A DNA stretch of 16,459 nt from an uncultured delta proteobacterium (GCA_903930515.1 CAIYYW010000200.1:1-16459), one strand, 5' to 3'. Counted from the stretch's first letter, positions 8,836 to 16,023 are shown. Numbers and translations are program-made. Notes: generated by a model from the letters alone, not told the origin.

Positions 8836-9585
8836 TTAGTCGCTATTCCTTAATTCCTCCGATTCAAAAATTTTGTTCGCGCAATTCGGGTCCAACGCGA
8901 GTCTCACCAGCGCCTGGGCCAGGATGGTGTTGCTGGTCGAGCGGTATCGGCCGTTCATTTTTTTTAGACCGAAGATGCCGGCCAACGCCAACAGGAGATC
9001 AAGGGTCCGCGCTCCATAAATCTCCCCGGCCCTTTTTTCATCCCGGTCCGGGCCGATGATAAAACTGGGACGGGCGATCACATAAAACAGGCCGCTTTTG
9101 ATCAATTCCTGTTCCAGTTTCCAGCGCGCTTGATAGTAGGGAGAGCCGGACTTGGCATTGGTTCCCGCGGCGGACAGATAGACGAATACCGGCTTGATCC
9201 CGGCCGCCTTCGCCGCGTTGATCAGCAATGCCGCCAGCCCGTAATCCACCGCGCCGTAATCCTGCGTCTTCGGGTCTTTGCCCGATCTCGCCACCTGCTT
9301 GACCCGCGCCCGGGTGGTCCCGAGCAGCGAGAAAATGTAAGCCGGCCGGAGCCGGGCAAAAGTCCCGGTCATCGCCGTCAACTCCCAGGCCGTATTGTCA
9401 ACCTCCGCGCCCATCTTCTGGAACCGCTCGGTCCATTCCTTCAGCCGGGTTGAATCCGGCCGGAGATGAGCGATGGTCGGCACCCCTTTCTCCACCAGAA
9501 CCCGGACCACTTCTCTCCCGGTGAACCCGGTGGCCCCGGCCACCAAGGCCTGATCCGAAATCCTTTCCAGCGCTTCAGTCATCAT
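8836..9585 (-). CDS. Atypical SDR / NmrA-like NAD(P)-binding protein
   Basis: A 249-residue Rossmann-fold protein. The dinucleotide-binding glycine motif GATGFTG is at 17-23, followed by helix REVVRVLVEKG and a strand ending in HLRPDS, where an Arg at this place often favours NADP. Further on it has YIFSLLGTTRARVK, FVYLSAAGTN and YYQARWKLEQELIKSG, then FYVIARPSFIIGPDR. The last three resemble HTATIP2/NmrA-like atypical SDRs. The classical YxxxK pair is not present with correct spacing (YYQARWK), so oxidoreductase activity is uncertain. GGGGAG lies directly before the first ATG, making the second ATG (9582) about as likely a start. It lies 9 bp after the GT2 gene and before the WHy lipoprotein. 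Substrate unknown. Confidence 0.75.
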   Translation of the reverse strand: MMTEALERISDQALVAGATGFTGREVVRVLVEKGVPTIAHLRPDSTRLKEWTERFQKMGAEVDNTAWELTAMTGTFARLRPAYIFSLLGTTRARVKQVARSGKDPKTQDYGAVDYGLAALLINAAKAAGIKPVFVYLSAAGTNAKSGSPYYQARWKLEQELIKSGLFYVIARPSFIIGPDRDEKRAGEIYGARTLDLLLALAGIFGLKKMNGRYRSTSNTILAQALVRLALDPNCANKIFESEELRNSD

Positions 9586-9594
9586 CTCCCCGGT

Positions 9595-10776
9595 TCAATA
9601 TAGTTTATACCGTTTTCCCTCTTTGAGAATCCCGCTTGGATAAAATGTCCCGCGCCAGTAAATCCCGCCCCGGATCGCGCCCAGGATTCCGGCGCGCAAG
9701 GTTACAATCGGAAGAGCGATGGACCCGATCGGGAAAAAGAAGGACGGCAAAATATTTCTTCCCGCCCATTGATTGAGCAAAACCTGAATATAGATCGCGA
9801 CACAGATCATCGCCAGTCCTGAAATCCAGAGATGCGGAACGCCCACCGGAATCAGGGCGAAAAAGGGAGACAGCTCCAGCAGAAAAACGATCGCGGCCAT
9901 CAGCGCCAGCCTCCAGAAGCTCAGGTTCCCGATTGAGGTGAACAAGGCCCGCTCCGACCCGATTGCCAGCTCGCGCAACGACCGGTAAAAATAAACCCCG
10001 ATATATCCGCGGCCGTTGACCAGGGAACAGCGCGCTCCGGATTCTTTGAGCATTTGCCCGAGCGCAACATCGTCCGCCGGCTCCAGCTTGAGCCACTCAA
10101 AGCCCTTGGTCTTTTCAAAAGCCGTTCGCCGGACCAGGTTGAACGAGCCGGACCCCGCGGAGGCCTTGGACTTTTCGTCCTCAATCGCCCACACCCGGGC
10201 CGCCAGGCAGATGAACCGGATGAAAACGGAAAAGAAGATGTCCAGCGCGAAATTCACCGGAAAGATTTCCGGCAAGCCGGCAAGCAGATCCAGTTTGCGG
10301 GTTTCGCAATAGGCGATGGATTTTTTCAGCGCGCCCTTCCTGATCTGGACATCAACATCGCTGAACAGGAGCCAATCGCCGGTCGCGCGCTTGACCCCCT
10401 GGTGCATGGCGTGCAATTTTCCCAGCCAGCCTTCGGGCAATTCCTTGAGGTGGACCGCCTTGACCCTGGGATCATTCCTCGCGATTTCATCCGCGATCTC
10501 CGAAGTGCCGTCATCCGAGCGGTCATCAATCAGGATGATCTCCAGGTTCGGGTAGTCATCTTCCAGCCGGACCGACATCGCCGCAATAATGGTGTCAGCC
10601 TCGTTCCGGGCGGTGACGATTTCCGAGACCCTGGGCCAAGGATCAGGCTCGGCGCCTTTCAAATCCGAAATCAGGCGCACGGATTTCACCACCCGCAAAC
10701 TGAGAACCAGTTGCGCGAGCCAATAGAGGGCGCCGAGTCCGAGATAGCCCAGAAAGATCATTTTGAAAATTAACAT
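9595..10776 (-). CDS. Membrane GT2 family glycosyltransferase (HpnB-like)
   Basis: A 393-residue protein with one N-terminal membrane segment (about 5-27), a GT-A catalytic domain and hydrophobic segments near 178-195, 285-310, 320-340 and 345-370. Catalytic signs: IVTARNEADTI at about 53, IDDRSDDGT (nucleotide-binding acidic pair D84-D85), the DxD motif FSDVDV (D140, D142) and LEPADDVALGQML (D235-D236), which fits the acidic catalytic-base position. The arrangement is that of HpnB-like GT2 enzymes found near hopanoid genes, but no hopanoid gene is here, so the acceptor is unknown. The family probably transfers a sugar to a lipid at the cytoplasmic face. It heads a unit with the SDR and WHy genes. 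No Shine-Dalgarno is seen before ATG 10776; the downstream ATG at residue 6 is an alternative. Confidence 0.85.
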   Translation of the reverse strand: MLIFKMIFLGYLGLGALYWLAQLVLSLRVVKSVRLISDLKGAEPDPWPRVSEIVTARNEADTIIAAMSVRLEDDYPNLEIILIDDRSDDGTSEIADEIARNDPRVKAVHLKELPEGWLGKLHAMHQGVKRATGDWLLFSDVDVQIRKGALKKSIAYCETRKLDLLAGLPEIFPVNFALDIFFSVFIRFICLAARVWAIEDEKSKASAGSGSFNLVRRTAFEKTKGFEWLKLEPADDVALGQMLKESGARCSLVNGRGYIGVYFYRSLRELAIGSERALFTSIGNLSFWRLALMAAIVFLLELSPFFALIPVGVPHLWISGLAMICVAIYIQVLLNQWAGRNILPSFFFPIGSIALPIVTLRAGILGAIRGGIYWRGTFYPSGILKEGKRYKLY

Positions 10777-10788
10777 CGGCTGTCGGTG

Positions 10789-10818
10789 ATTATATGGAGA
10801 TTTTGGAAATCAAGTCAA
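10789..10818 (-). promoter_or_regulatory. Strong sigma70-type promoter for the GT2-SDR-WHy operon
   Basis: On the - strand TTGACT (10818-10813), an 18-base spacer and a consensus TATAAT (10794-10789). Only 12 bases separate the -10 from the GT2 start codon, so transcription should begin about 5-7 bases before the ATG. That gives a nearly leaderless mRNA, consistent with the lack of a ribosome-binding site there. Confidence 0.65.
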
Positions 10819-10914
10819 CCTGGATGCGAGTCTCGTATGGGCGCGGGTTGCCTTGAGCGGCGCCGAGTAATAGACTGGGAAAAGCTGAATTTCGCAACCG
10901 CACTCCGGTTAATT

Positions 10915-10919
10915 GGAGG
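10915..10919 (+). promoter_or_regulatory. Ribosome-binding site fixing the start of the UroD-like gene
   Basis: GGAGG, 10 bases before ATG 10930. It argues for the 386-residue product over a 434-residue reading from GTG 10786; the latter's first 48 residues show no resemblance to the family and would run across the opposing promoter. Confidence 0.6.
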
Positions 10920-10929
10920 CCGAATAGAG

Positions 10930-12090
10930 ATGCCTGGAAAATCCGAGCAATTACTGAACGCCGCGGTCCGGCTGGAACATAACCAATATGTGCCGGTCGC
11001 GCCGATGATCTATTATTTCGCCGCCAACTACGCCGGGATTTCAATGTATGAGCTTTGGTCGGACTGGTCAAAGTATGAAACGGCGATCAAGAAATGTTTC
11101 CAGGAACTGGGTCCGTGGGACATTTATTATAACATTTGCCCGTATTCGCCGATCGCTTACCAGGCCTGCCTGTTGATGAAAGTGAAGTATCCGGGCAAGG
11201 ACCTTCCGGCCGACAGCATCTGCCAGTTTGACGAATATGAAATGATGACCGCTCAGGATTACGACTGGATTCTTGGCTATCAGGGCGCGGAATTTATGTT
11301 TTATACCAACTACACCGTTCGGATCCTTTCCAAATTTATGCCCGAGTTCGCCGGGCAGGGCTGGACTGAAAAATACCGGCTGGCGCGGGGAATCCTGATA
11401 AATTTTTTGGCCTGGCGCTGGCATTTCCGATGGTTCAGGGAACAGGGCGCGGCCATCCTGAGCGGCACTCAATCCGAATCCCCGTTTGATCAATTTTCAA
11501 TGTCCCGCTCTTTGCAGCCATTTTCCTTGGACCTGATGGACCGGCCGGAAACGGTCCAAGCCGCGGCGAAAAGGCTGGCCAAATCCTTTGCCCAAAACCA
11601 TATCCTGTTCTCCAAGATTTCCGGCGTGCCCAGGATGCTCATTTATGTCCACCGGTCCAGCACGGATTTTGTCTCTCCTAAAATTTTCGCGGAAATCGCG
11701 CTCCCGGCGCTGAAAGAGATTTGCCAAGCCCTGATTGAGGCCGGGATCACCCCCATCCTCCATTGCGACGGCAACTGGGACAAAAACCTGAAACATCTGC
11801 GCCGGCTCCCGGCAAAAAAATGCATTATCCAGTTTGACGGTCCCACCGACATTTTCCGCGCCAAGCAGGAACTCGGGGATATTCATTGCCTGTTCGGGGA
11901 TGTGAACGCGTATGATCTCGCGTTCGGCAGCCCGCAAAAAGTTGACGAGTATTGCCACCGCCTGATTGAAGAGGTGGGCAAAGGCGGCGGGTTCATCCTG
12001 GCGGCCGGGTGCGAGATTCCGGCCAATGCCAAGCCGGAAAATGTCAAGGCCATGATCCAGGCGGCCCGGAAATATAAAGCGCCGGCCTGA
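10930..12090 (+). CDS. UroD/MtaA-superfamily protein (putative corrinoid-type methyltransferase)
   Basis: 386 residues with the fold pattern of the uroporphyrinogen decarboxylase superfamily. Recognisable stretches: RLEHNQYVPVAPMIYYFAANYAGIS near the N-terminus, QFDEYEMMTAQDYDWIL, MLIYVHRSSTDFVSPKIFAEIALPALKEI, ILHCDGNWDKNL (about 276-287), FGDVNAYDLAFGSP and GGGFILAAGCEIPANAKPENVKAM. True HemE has an Arg-rich PVWxMRQAGRY start, which is missing, so heme synthesis is unlikely. The His and Cys of LHCDGN and Cys361 of AAGCEIP fall where the zinc ligands lie in MtaA-like methyltransferases (usually HxCG), though the spacing here differs. The start follows GGAGG by 10 bases. It stands alone on the + strand with no corrinoid protein next to it; the substrate is unknown. 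It converges on the M20 gene with 21 bp between. Confidence 0.75.
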   Translation: MPGKSEQLLNAAVRLEHNQYVPVAPMIYYFAANYAGISMYELWSDWSKYETAIKKCFQELGPWDIYYNICPYSPIAYQACLLMKVKYPGKDLPADSICQFDEYEMMTAQDYDWILGYQGAEFMFYTNYTVRILSKFMPEFAGQGWTEKYRLARGILINFLAWRWHFRWFREQGAAILSGTQSESPFDQFSMSRSLQPFSLDLMDRPETVQAAAKRLAKSFAQNHILFSKISGVPRMLIYVHRSSTDFVSPKIFAEIALPALKEICQALIEAGITPILHCDGNWDKNLKHLRRLPAKKCIIQFDGPTDIFRAKQELGDIHCLFGDVNAYDLAFGSPQKVDEYCHRLIEEVGKGGGFILAAGCEIPANAKPENVKAMIQAARKYKAPA

Positions 12091-12111
12091 CCATTTCGGA
12101 GTATTCGCGGC

Positions 12112-13533
12112 TTACCGCTCGGAATCCTGAATGAACAAGATGTAAAACTTGACCACCTGTCCGTAATTGTCCACCCCGATCCGCTCATTGATGTTATGCG
12201 CCCGTTCCAAATCTTCCCCGTTCAAGAAAGTGGGCGTGAAGCGGAAGATGTTGTCGGTCAACTCCTGGAAATGGCGCGAGTCCGTGGCCCCGATTTCCAA
12301 CAGCGGCGCCACCACCGCGTCCGGGTAAATTTCCTGGATGGTCTTCGCCAGCGTCCGGTACCATTCAGAATTGAGGTCCGAAACCTTGGAGGCCTGGTTG
12401 GCCCGGCCCAGGATGCTCACCTTCACGCGCGGATCATTGATCGCCCGGTTGATGTGATTGAGCACATACCCGATCGTGTCCCCCTCCATCAGCCGCAGGT
12501 TCACGATCGCGGTGGCTTTCCTGGGCAAAATGTTTTCCTTCTCGCCGGCATTAATGATGGTCGGGGCGATGGTGGTGCGGAGGGTGGCGTTTCCCGCCTG
12601 AGATTTTTCCAGCTCCTGGATGATCGCCGGCCCGAACAGCCAGCGGTTCTTGAAAATAAATTGCATCTTCGGCTCCAGGTATGGCAAAACCGCCTGGAAG
12701 GTTTGTTCGGTGACTCCTTTGAGCGCGGCCGGGAACTGATGCCGCTCCAGGTTGTGGATGGCGGTGGCGAGGATTCCGATGGAATTGTCCAAGCTGGGCG
12801 CGGACGCGTGCCCGCCTTTGGTTTCCACGCTCAGTTGAACGCTCAGATACCCCTTCTCCGCAATGGCGACCAGGGCCACCGGCTTTTGCACCCCCGGGAT
12901 GACCCCGGTGGTGACCGAGCCTCCCTCGTCAAGCACATATTCCAGCGAGACCCCGCGCGACTTGAGCAATGCCGCGACCGCGACGGTCCCGCTCCCACCC
13001 ACCTCTTCGTCGTGGCTGGAGCAGATGTAAATGGAGCGTTTGGGCTGAAATCCCTTGCCCAGCAAATACTCCACCGCTTCCAAAATGCCCATCAGGCTCA
13101 CCTTGTCGTCCAGCGTGCCTCTCCCCCAGATGAACCCGTCCGCGATTTTTCCGCTGAAGGGCGGCTGGGTCCATTCATTCTCCGGCCCGGCCGGGACCAC
13201 ATCCTGGTGGCCCATCAGAAGGATCGGCTTGAGCGAGGGATCGGTCCCTTCCCACTTATAAAGCAAGGTGTAGTTGGCCACGAGTTCCTTTCTCAAATTC
13301 TGGTGCAGGAGCGGATAGGTCTTCTCCAGATAGGACTGTATTCCCAAAAACGGCGCCGGGTCAAATTTCGCCGGGTCCTGATAGGAAATGGTTTTGAACT
13401 GAACCGCGCGGGAAAGATGATCCGCCCCAGCCGGGCTGTTGATCTCGTTCGCCGACCCTTCCGCGCCGATCGCCTTCCCCGCCGAGCCCCAAGCCAGAAC
13501 CGCCCATAACCCCGCGGCCAAGATTTTTCTCAT
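12112..13533 (-). CDS. Exported M20 family zinc peptidase (carboxypeptidase S / PM20D1-like)
   Basis: 473 residues starting with a signal peptide (MRKI, hydrophobic core to about residue 19, probable cleavage after AIGA at 24), so likely periplasmic. Two-zinc M20 catalytic set: His109 in MGHQDVVPA, bridging Asp142 in WGRGTLDDK, catalytic Glu176 and ligand Glu177 in SSHDEEVGG, Asp202 in VLDEGG, and His446 in ERAHNINER. The dimerisation insert runs from about 225 to 385 and has KGGHASAP. The GRGTLDDK, PPFSGKIADGFIWG and SIYICSSHDEE wording resembles yeast carboxypeptidase S and PM20D1, which act on peptides or N-acyl amino acids. The true substrate is unknown. GGGGGAG (13538-13544) lies 4 bases before the ATG. 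It follows the GT9 gene by 12 bp and is probably cotranscribed. Confidence 0.9.
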   Translation of the reverse strand: MRKILAAGLWAVLAWGSAGKAIGAEGSANEINSPAGADHLSRAVQFKTISYQDPAKFDPAPFLGIQSYLEKTYPLLHQNLRKELVANYTLLYKWEGTDPSLKPILLMGHQDVVPAGPENEWTQPPFSGKIADGFIWGRGTLDDKVSLMGILEAVEYLLGKGFQPKRSIYICSSHDEEVGGSGTVAVAALLKSRGVSLEYVLDEGGSVTTGVIPGVQKPVALVAIAEKGYLSVQLSVETKGGHASAPSLDNSIGILATAIHNLERHQFPAALKGVTEQTFQAVLPYLEPKMQFIFKNRWLFGPAIIQELEKSQAGNATLRTTIAPTIINAGEKENILPRKATAIVNLRLMEGDTIGYVLNHINRAINDPRVKVSILGRANQASKVSDLNSEWYRTLAKTIQEIYPDAVVAPLLEIGATDSRHFQELTDNIFRFTPTFLNGEDLERAHNINERIGVDNYGQVVKFYILFIQDSER

Positions 13534-13545
13534 CTCACTCCCCCT

Positions 13546-14562
13546 TTAACTATTTTTTCCAAACCCCAACTCAATCGCCTTTGCCATCACTTCCTCAACC
13601 GTGATCCGGCCGCAACATTTCAGCATCTCTTCCGGCCCGCAGGGATTCTTGGAACAGTCCCCGCAATCTTCGGGCAAAAGCGCCGACCGGAATTTCTCGC
13701 TCTTCGGCCGCCACCTTTTCAGGTTATCCGCCAGGCCCTGGCGCGGCCCGTAAATACCGACCGTGGGGGCGCCGATGGCAACCGCCAGGTGCATCGGACC
13801 GGAATCGTTCCCGATCAACAGGTCCGCGGATTTGATCAGGCTCGCCAGCTCCGGGAGTGTCAGATCAAACGCCGGAACCGCGCCGCCCCATCCCTTTGGC
13901 CAGTCCATCCGCAACGGCTCCGCTTCCTCGGCCTGCCCGATCAGGATCACCTTCGCGCCGAAATCCGCCTTCAGCCTTCCGGCCAGCTCCGCGAACCTCG
14001 GCCATCTCCGCGCCTGCTCGGACCGGGCAAACGGATGAAGGATCACCAGCGGCCTGCCCTCCCGGCCGAGCAATTCCCTGACCCGCTCCGAAGCCGGACC
14101 CGGCCAATACTCCAGCGCCGCGTCTTCCGCCTTGATCCCAAGCTCGGCCGCCAGCCCCAGGTTCTGCTCCACCAGGCTCTCATCCTCCCGGTAAGAAATC
14201 TTCCGGGTCAGCAGCGAAAACCTCTCCGGATCAAATCCGATCCTGACTTTTGCGCCGGATAAAAAACCGATCAGCTCCGAACGGATGAAACGCCGGAAAT
14301 GAACCGAATGGCTGAACCGAAGTTTCCGGAGTTGATGGATCATTTTCAGATACCCCGGCCCGGCCCGATTCCCGCCCTTCTGATCGTAAACAATCACCTG
14401 GTCCAAATACGGGCATCCCTTCCAAAGATCATAAGTACGAGGATCGCAGAGCAAGGCCAGAAATGCCGCAGGCATCCCCTTTCTCACCGCCCGGATGGCT
14501 GGAACAGATACCAGCGCGTTCCCGATTGAGCCGAACCGTAAAAACAAGATCCGCATTTCCAT
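13546..14562 (-). CDS. GT9 family (ADP-heptose:LPS heptosyltransferase-like) glycosyltransferase
   Basis: 338 residues with a GT-B layout. N-terminal ILFLRFGSIGNALVSVPAIRAVRK is the acceptor-domain start of GT9; LVILHPFARSEQARRWP marks the second Rossmann domain; GNDSGPMHLAVAIGAPTVGIYGP (from 251) is the hallmark sugar-nucleotide site. Near the end is a Cys cluster (Cys300, 303, 308, 316, 317) of the C-x2-C-x4-C-type kind common in this family, then RITVEEVMAKAIEL. GT9 enzymes add heptose or related sugars to the LPS core on the cytoplasmic side, so this fits with the KDO operon in the window. The donor sugar cannot be told. A second ATG at 14556 would remove two residues and fits family starts equally well. 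Confidence 0.88.
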   Translation of the reverse strand: MEMRILFLRFGSIGNALVSVPAIRAVRKGMPAAFLALLCDPRTYDLWKGCPYLDQVIVYDQKGGNRAGPGYLKMIHQLRKLRFSHSVHFRRFIRSELIGFLSGAKVRIGFDPERFSLLTRKISYREDESLVEQNLGLAAELGIKAEDAALEYWPGPASERVRELLGREGRPLVILHPFARSEQARRWPRFAELAGRLKADFGAKVILIGQAEEAEPLRMDWPKGWGGAVPAFDLTLPELASLIKSADLLIGNDSGPMHLAVAIGAPTVGIYGPRQGLADNLKRWRPKSEKFRSALLPEDCGDCSKNPCGPEEMLKCCGRITVEEVMAKAIELGFGKNS

Positions 14563-14631
14563 TCATTAAACTATAAAACCGGCTCCGGCCAAAATCGCTT
14601 CGCGGCAAGCGCCGATCCCGCCGGGGAAAAA

Positions 14632-15606
14632 TCACCCCTCTTTCAAGAGCGGAGATTCTCCCTCCAGGATCCGCTTCTGGATTTCCTTCCAGCGGTCATA
14701 GGTTTGCTCGAAAATCGCCAGGTCTTCCTCGCTGTCCGCGTCCAGCGCCGTGCCCGGCCCGATCGTTTCCTGGGCGGTGAACCGGGTCTGCATAATCGGG
14801 TTGACATAATCCAATACCGCCTTCAGGCTCACCCGTTTCCGGGCCAATTCCCGTATCCGGCCCCAGCCTTTGAGGTCTGCGGACTTTGCGAGTTGGAGCA
14901 TTAAGAAATACCAGATCCCGCGCGGGCCGATTCCGAGACTGAGGATGTATCCAAGGGAGCCGAAGATATTTCTCCATTTCTTCTGATAGCGGAAGTTGTA
15001 AATCATTGGGATAAATTCCTCCATCACAAATCCGAGCTTGAGGGGTCGGAGCAGGAACACATTGGAGTGTCGGATGATCTGATCCCGGAAGCAAAAATAA
15101 GCAAAACTAAATCCCGGGGTCTGCGGGGTATGCAAGAAAGGCAGGAGCATTTCCTTGCGGGTGACTCCGAAGATGAGGTCGTAGTCATTGATTGGAGACT
15201 GCCGGATAAAGGCGTCAACCTCTGCCGGCTCCAGCATCGGCATATCGCAAGTCGTCGCCAGAACCACTTTATCCGCTTCCTTGGACCCGGCCAGGCTCCG
15301 ATAGTCCGACCCGCGCACATATTCCGGAAAGGAGTGCAACGATCCATACCACAGGTTCTGGAAGATGCTCTCGCCCTGGTCAATGTAGCTGATCGGCTTC
15401 CGGAATTGGAACTCCGATAATGATTCCCGAACCCGCTCCACCGGTCCCACAATATGGATTGAACGGATTTCCTCCGAAGCGTCCAAAGCCCTCAGCACAT
15501 AGCTCAAGAGCGGCTTGCCCTTCAGCATCAGGAAGGCCTTGTTGGTCCCATAAAGAAGACGCGCGCCCTTGCGGTCTCCGGCCAAAACTATTGCGTCTAT
15601 CCCCAT
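14632..15606 (-). CDS. MobA-like NTP transferase domain protein
   Basis: 325 residues from ATG 15606. An upstream in-frame ATG at 15687 is rejected because the added 27 residues lack homology and would be encoded by a hairpin and a likely -10 box. The N-terminal domain is a MobA-like nucleotidyltransferase: IDAIVLAGDRKGARLLYG, TNKAFLMLKGKPLLSYVLRAL (Lys23 in place of the usual PKxL lysine), and VVLATTCDMPMLEP with metal-binding Asp121. The glycine-rich loop is loose compared with the AGGxSxRMG consensus. The C-terminal 150-180 residues are unassigned; they are rich in aromatic residues and end with GTALDADSEEDLAIFEQ, a closing typical of this group. Likely it transfers a nucleotide to a phosphosugar or similar substrate; target unknown. 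TACAAT (15631-15626) could be the -10, but no convincing -35 is seen. Confidence 0.75.
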   Translation of the reverse strand: MGIDAIVLAGDRKGARLLYGTNKAFLMLKGKPLLSYVLRALDASEEIRSIHIVGPVERVRESLSEFQFRKPISYIDQGESIFQNLWYGSLHSFPEYVRGSDYRSLAGSKEADKVVLATTCDMPMLEPAEVDAFIRQSPINDYDLIFGVTRKEMLLPFLHTPQTPGFSFAYFCFRDQIIRHSNVFLLRPLKLGFVMEEFIPMIYNFRYQKKWRNIFGSLGYILSLGIGPRGIWYFLMLQLAKSADLKGWGRIRELARKRVSLKAVLDYVNPIMQTRFTAQETIGPGTALDADSEEDLAIFEQTYDRWKEIQKRILEGESPLLKEG

Positions 15607-15670
15607 CTTTAATCCCGGTTTCCAGATTGTAGCAAAACCGTCTAAAAAAGAAAACCGGCTCCAAATACAC

Positions 15671-15849
15671 CCCTGGGGCGCAGGCACACTTGCCTGCGGT
15701 GAGTTTGCCGAACTGCCGAGCCAAGTTGAGATTGGCGTCCTGAATGTGCGAGAGCCTTTAGGCGCGATGCCTTTAAATCGCTTGAACCTCTTGCTCGTGC
15801 TTCGGCTTCCCCTTGGCTCGCGATGAATTTAACCCACGCAACCCCAGGG
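15671..15849. repeat. Multi-branched inverted-repeat region (structured RNA or MITE-like element)
   Basis: No convincing gene lies here. The ends are complementary: CCCTGGGG (15671-15678) and CCCCAGGG (15842-15849). Within them are a perfect 8-bp hairpin (15679-15698), a small AGTT/AACT hairpin (15702-15714 region), a 9-bp arm CGAGCCAAG (15717-15725) with CTTGGCTCG (15812-15820), and an inner GCGAT/ATCGC hairpin (15764-15781). All arms nest without conflict, giving a multi-way junction. This suits either a structured RNA or a non-autonomous mobile element with terminal inverted repeats. Transcribed strand and copy number in the genome cannot be told from the window. Confidence 0.4.
15679..15698. 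repeat. Perfect 8-bp palindromic hairpin (REP-like)
   Basis: CGCAGGCA, a CACT loop, then TGCCTGCG. Such short G+C-rich hairpins between genes are typical of REP-type palindromes; only this one copy is visible in the window. On the - strand it is upstream of the NTP-transferase gene; it lacks a T-tract and so is not a classical terminator. Confidence 0.5.
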
Positions 15850-15856
15850 CGCCCCC

Positions 15857-15944
15857 GACCATTTAGCAGGTCCAAATGATCTCATAGGCGAAAAGCCTCG
15901 GATAGATGCCTTGACCGCGAAATGGTCAAAACAATCACGAGATC
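15857..15944. other. Segment with mutually exclusive helices and pseudoknot-type pairing
   Basis: GACCATTT (15857-15864) is the exact complement of AAATGGTC (15920-15927). The same bases can form local hairpins: GACC (15857-15860) with GGTC (15869-15872), and TTGACC (15911-15916) with GGTCAA (15924-15929). AGGC-GAAAA-GCCT (15886-15898) lies inside. GATCTC (15878-15883) complements GAGATC (15939-15944) across the long helix, a pseudoknot topology. No known RNA family was recognised. Coding signs are absent. Confidence 0.35.
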
Positions 15945-15954
15945 AAAATCCGCT

Positions 15955-16023
15955 GCCGGGGAACCGGCCCTGGCCGCGGCCCGAAAATTCCGGTGGATCA
16001 GGCTGCTCCGGGACCGCCGGTCC
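15955..16023. other. G+C-rich hairpin cluster
   Basis: GCCGG-GGAA-CCGGC (15955-15968) is a perfect stem with a GNRA tetraloop if read on the + strand. GGCCGCGGCC (15972-15981) is a palindrome. GGACC-GCC-GGTCC (16011-16023) is another stem that can extend through CTCC/GGGG with one mismatch. No gene is apparent. The GNRA loop favours the + strand as the RNA strand if the region is transcribed. Confidence 0.35.

Noticed and set aside
10850-10885. TTGCCT-N17-TAGACT as a promoter for the UroD-like gene
   Set aside because: Each box matches only four of six consensus bases; too weak to call.
10786-10929. N-terminal extension of the UroD-like protein from GTG
   Set aside because: It lacks family similarity and overlaps the opposing promoter, while ATG 10930 has a GGAGG site.
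12196-13509. A 437-residue open frame antisense to the M20 peptidase
   Set aside because: The M20 gene has a signal peptide, a full zinc-ligand set and a good ribosome-binding site. The opposite frame is a composition shadow.
14596-14611. CGCTT/AAGCG hairpin followed on the - strand by ATTTT, as a terminator between the NTP-transferase and GT9 genes
   Set aside because: The stem is only 5 bp and the T-run short; the gap is only 69 bp and readthrough is likely.
15607-15875. Possible coding extension of the NTP transferase or a separate 77-residue frame
   Set aside because: The sequence is dominated by inverted repeats and a possible -10 box, with no ribosome-binding site and low-complexity translations.
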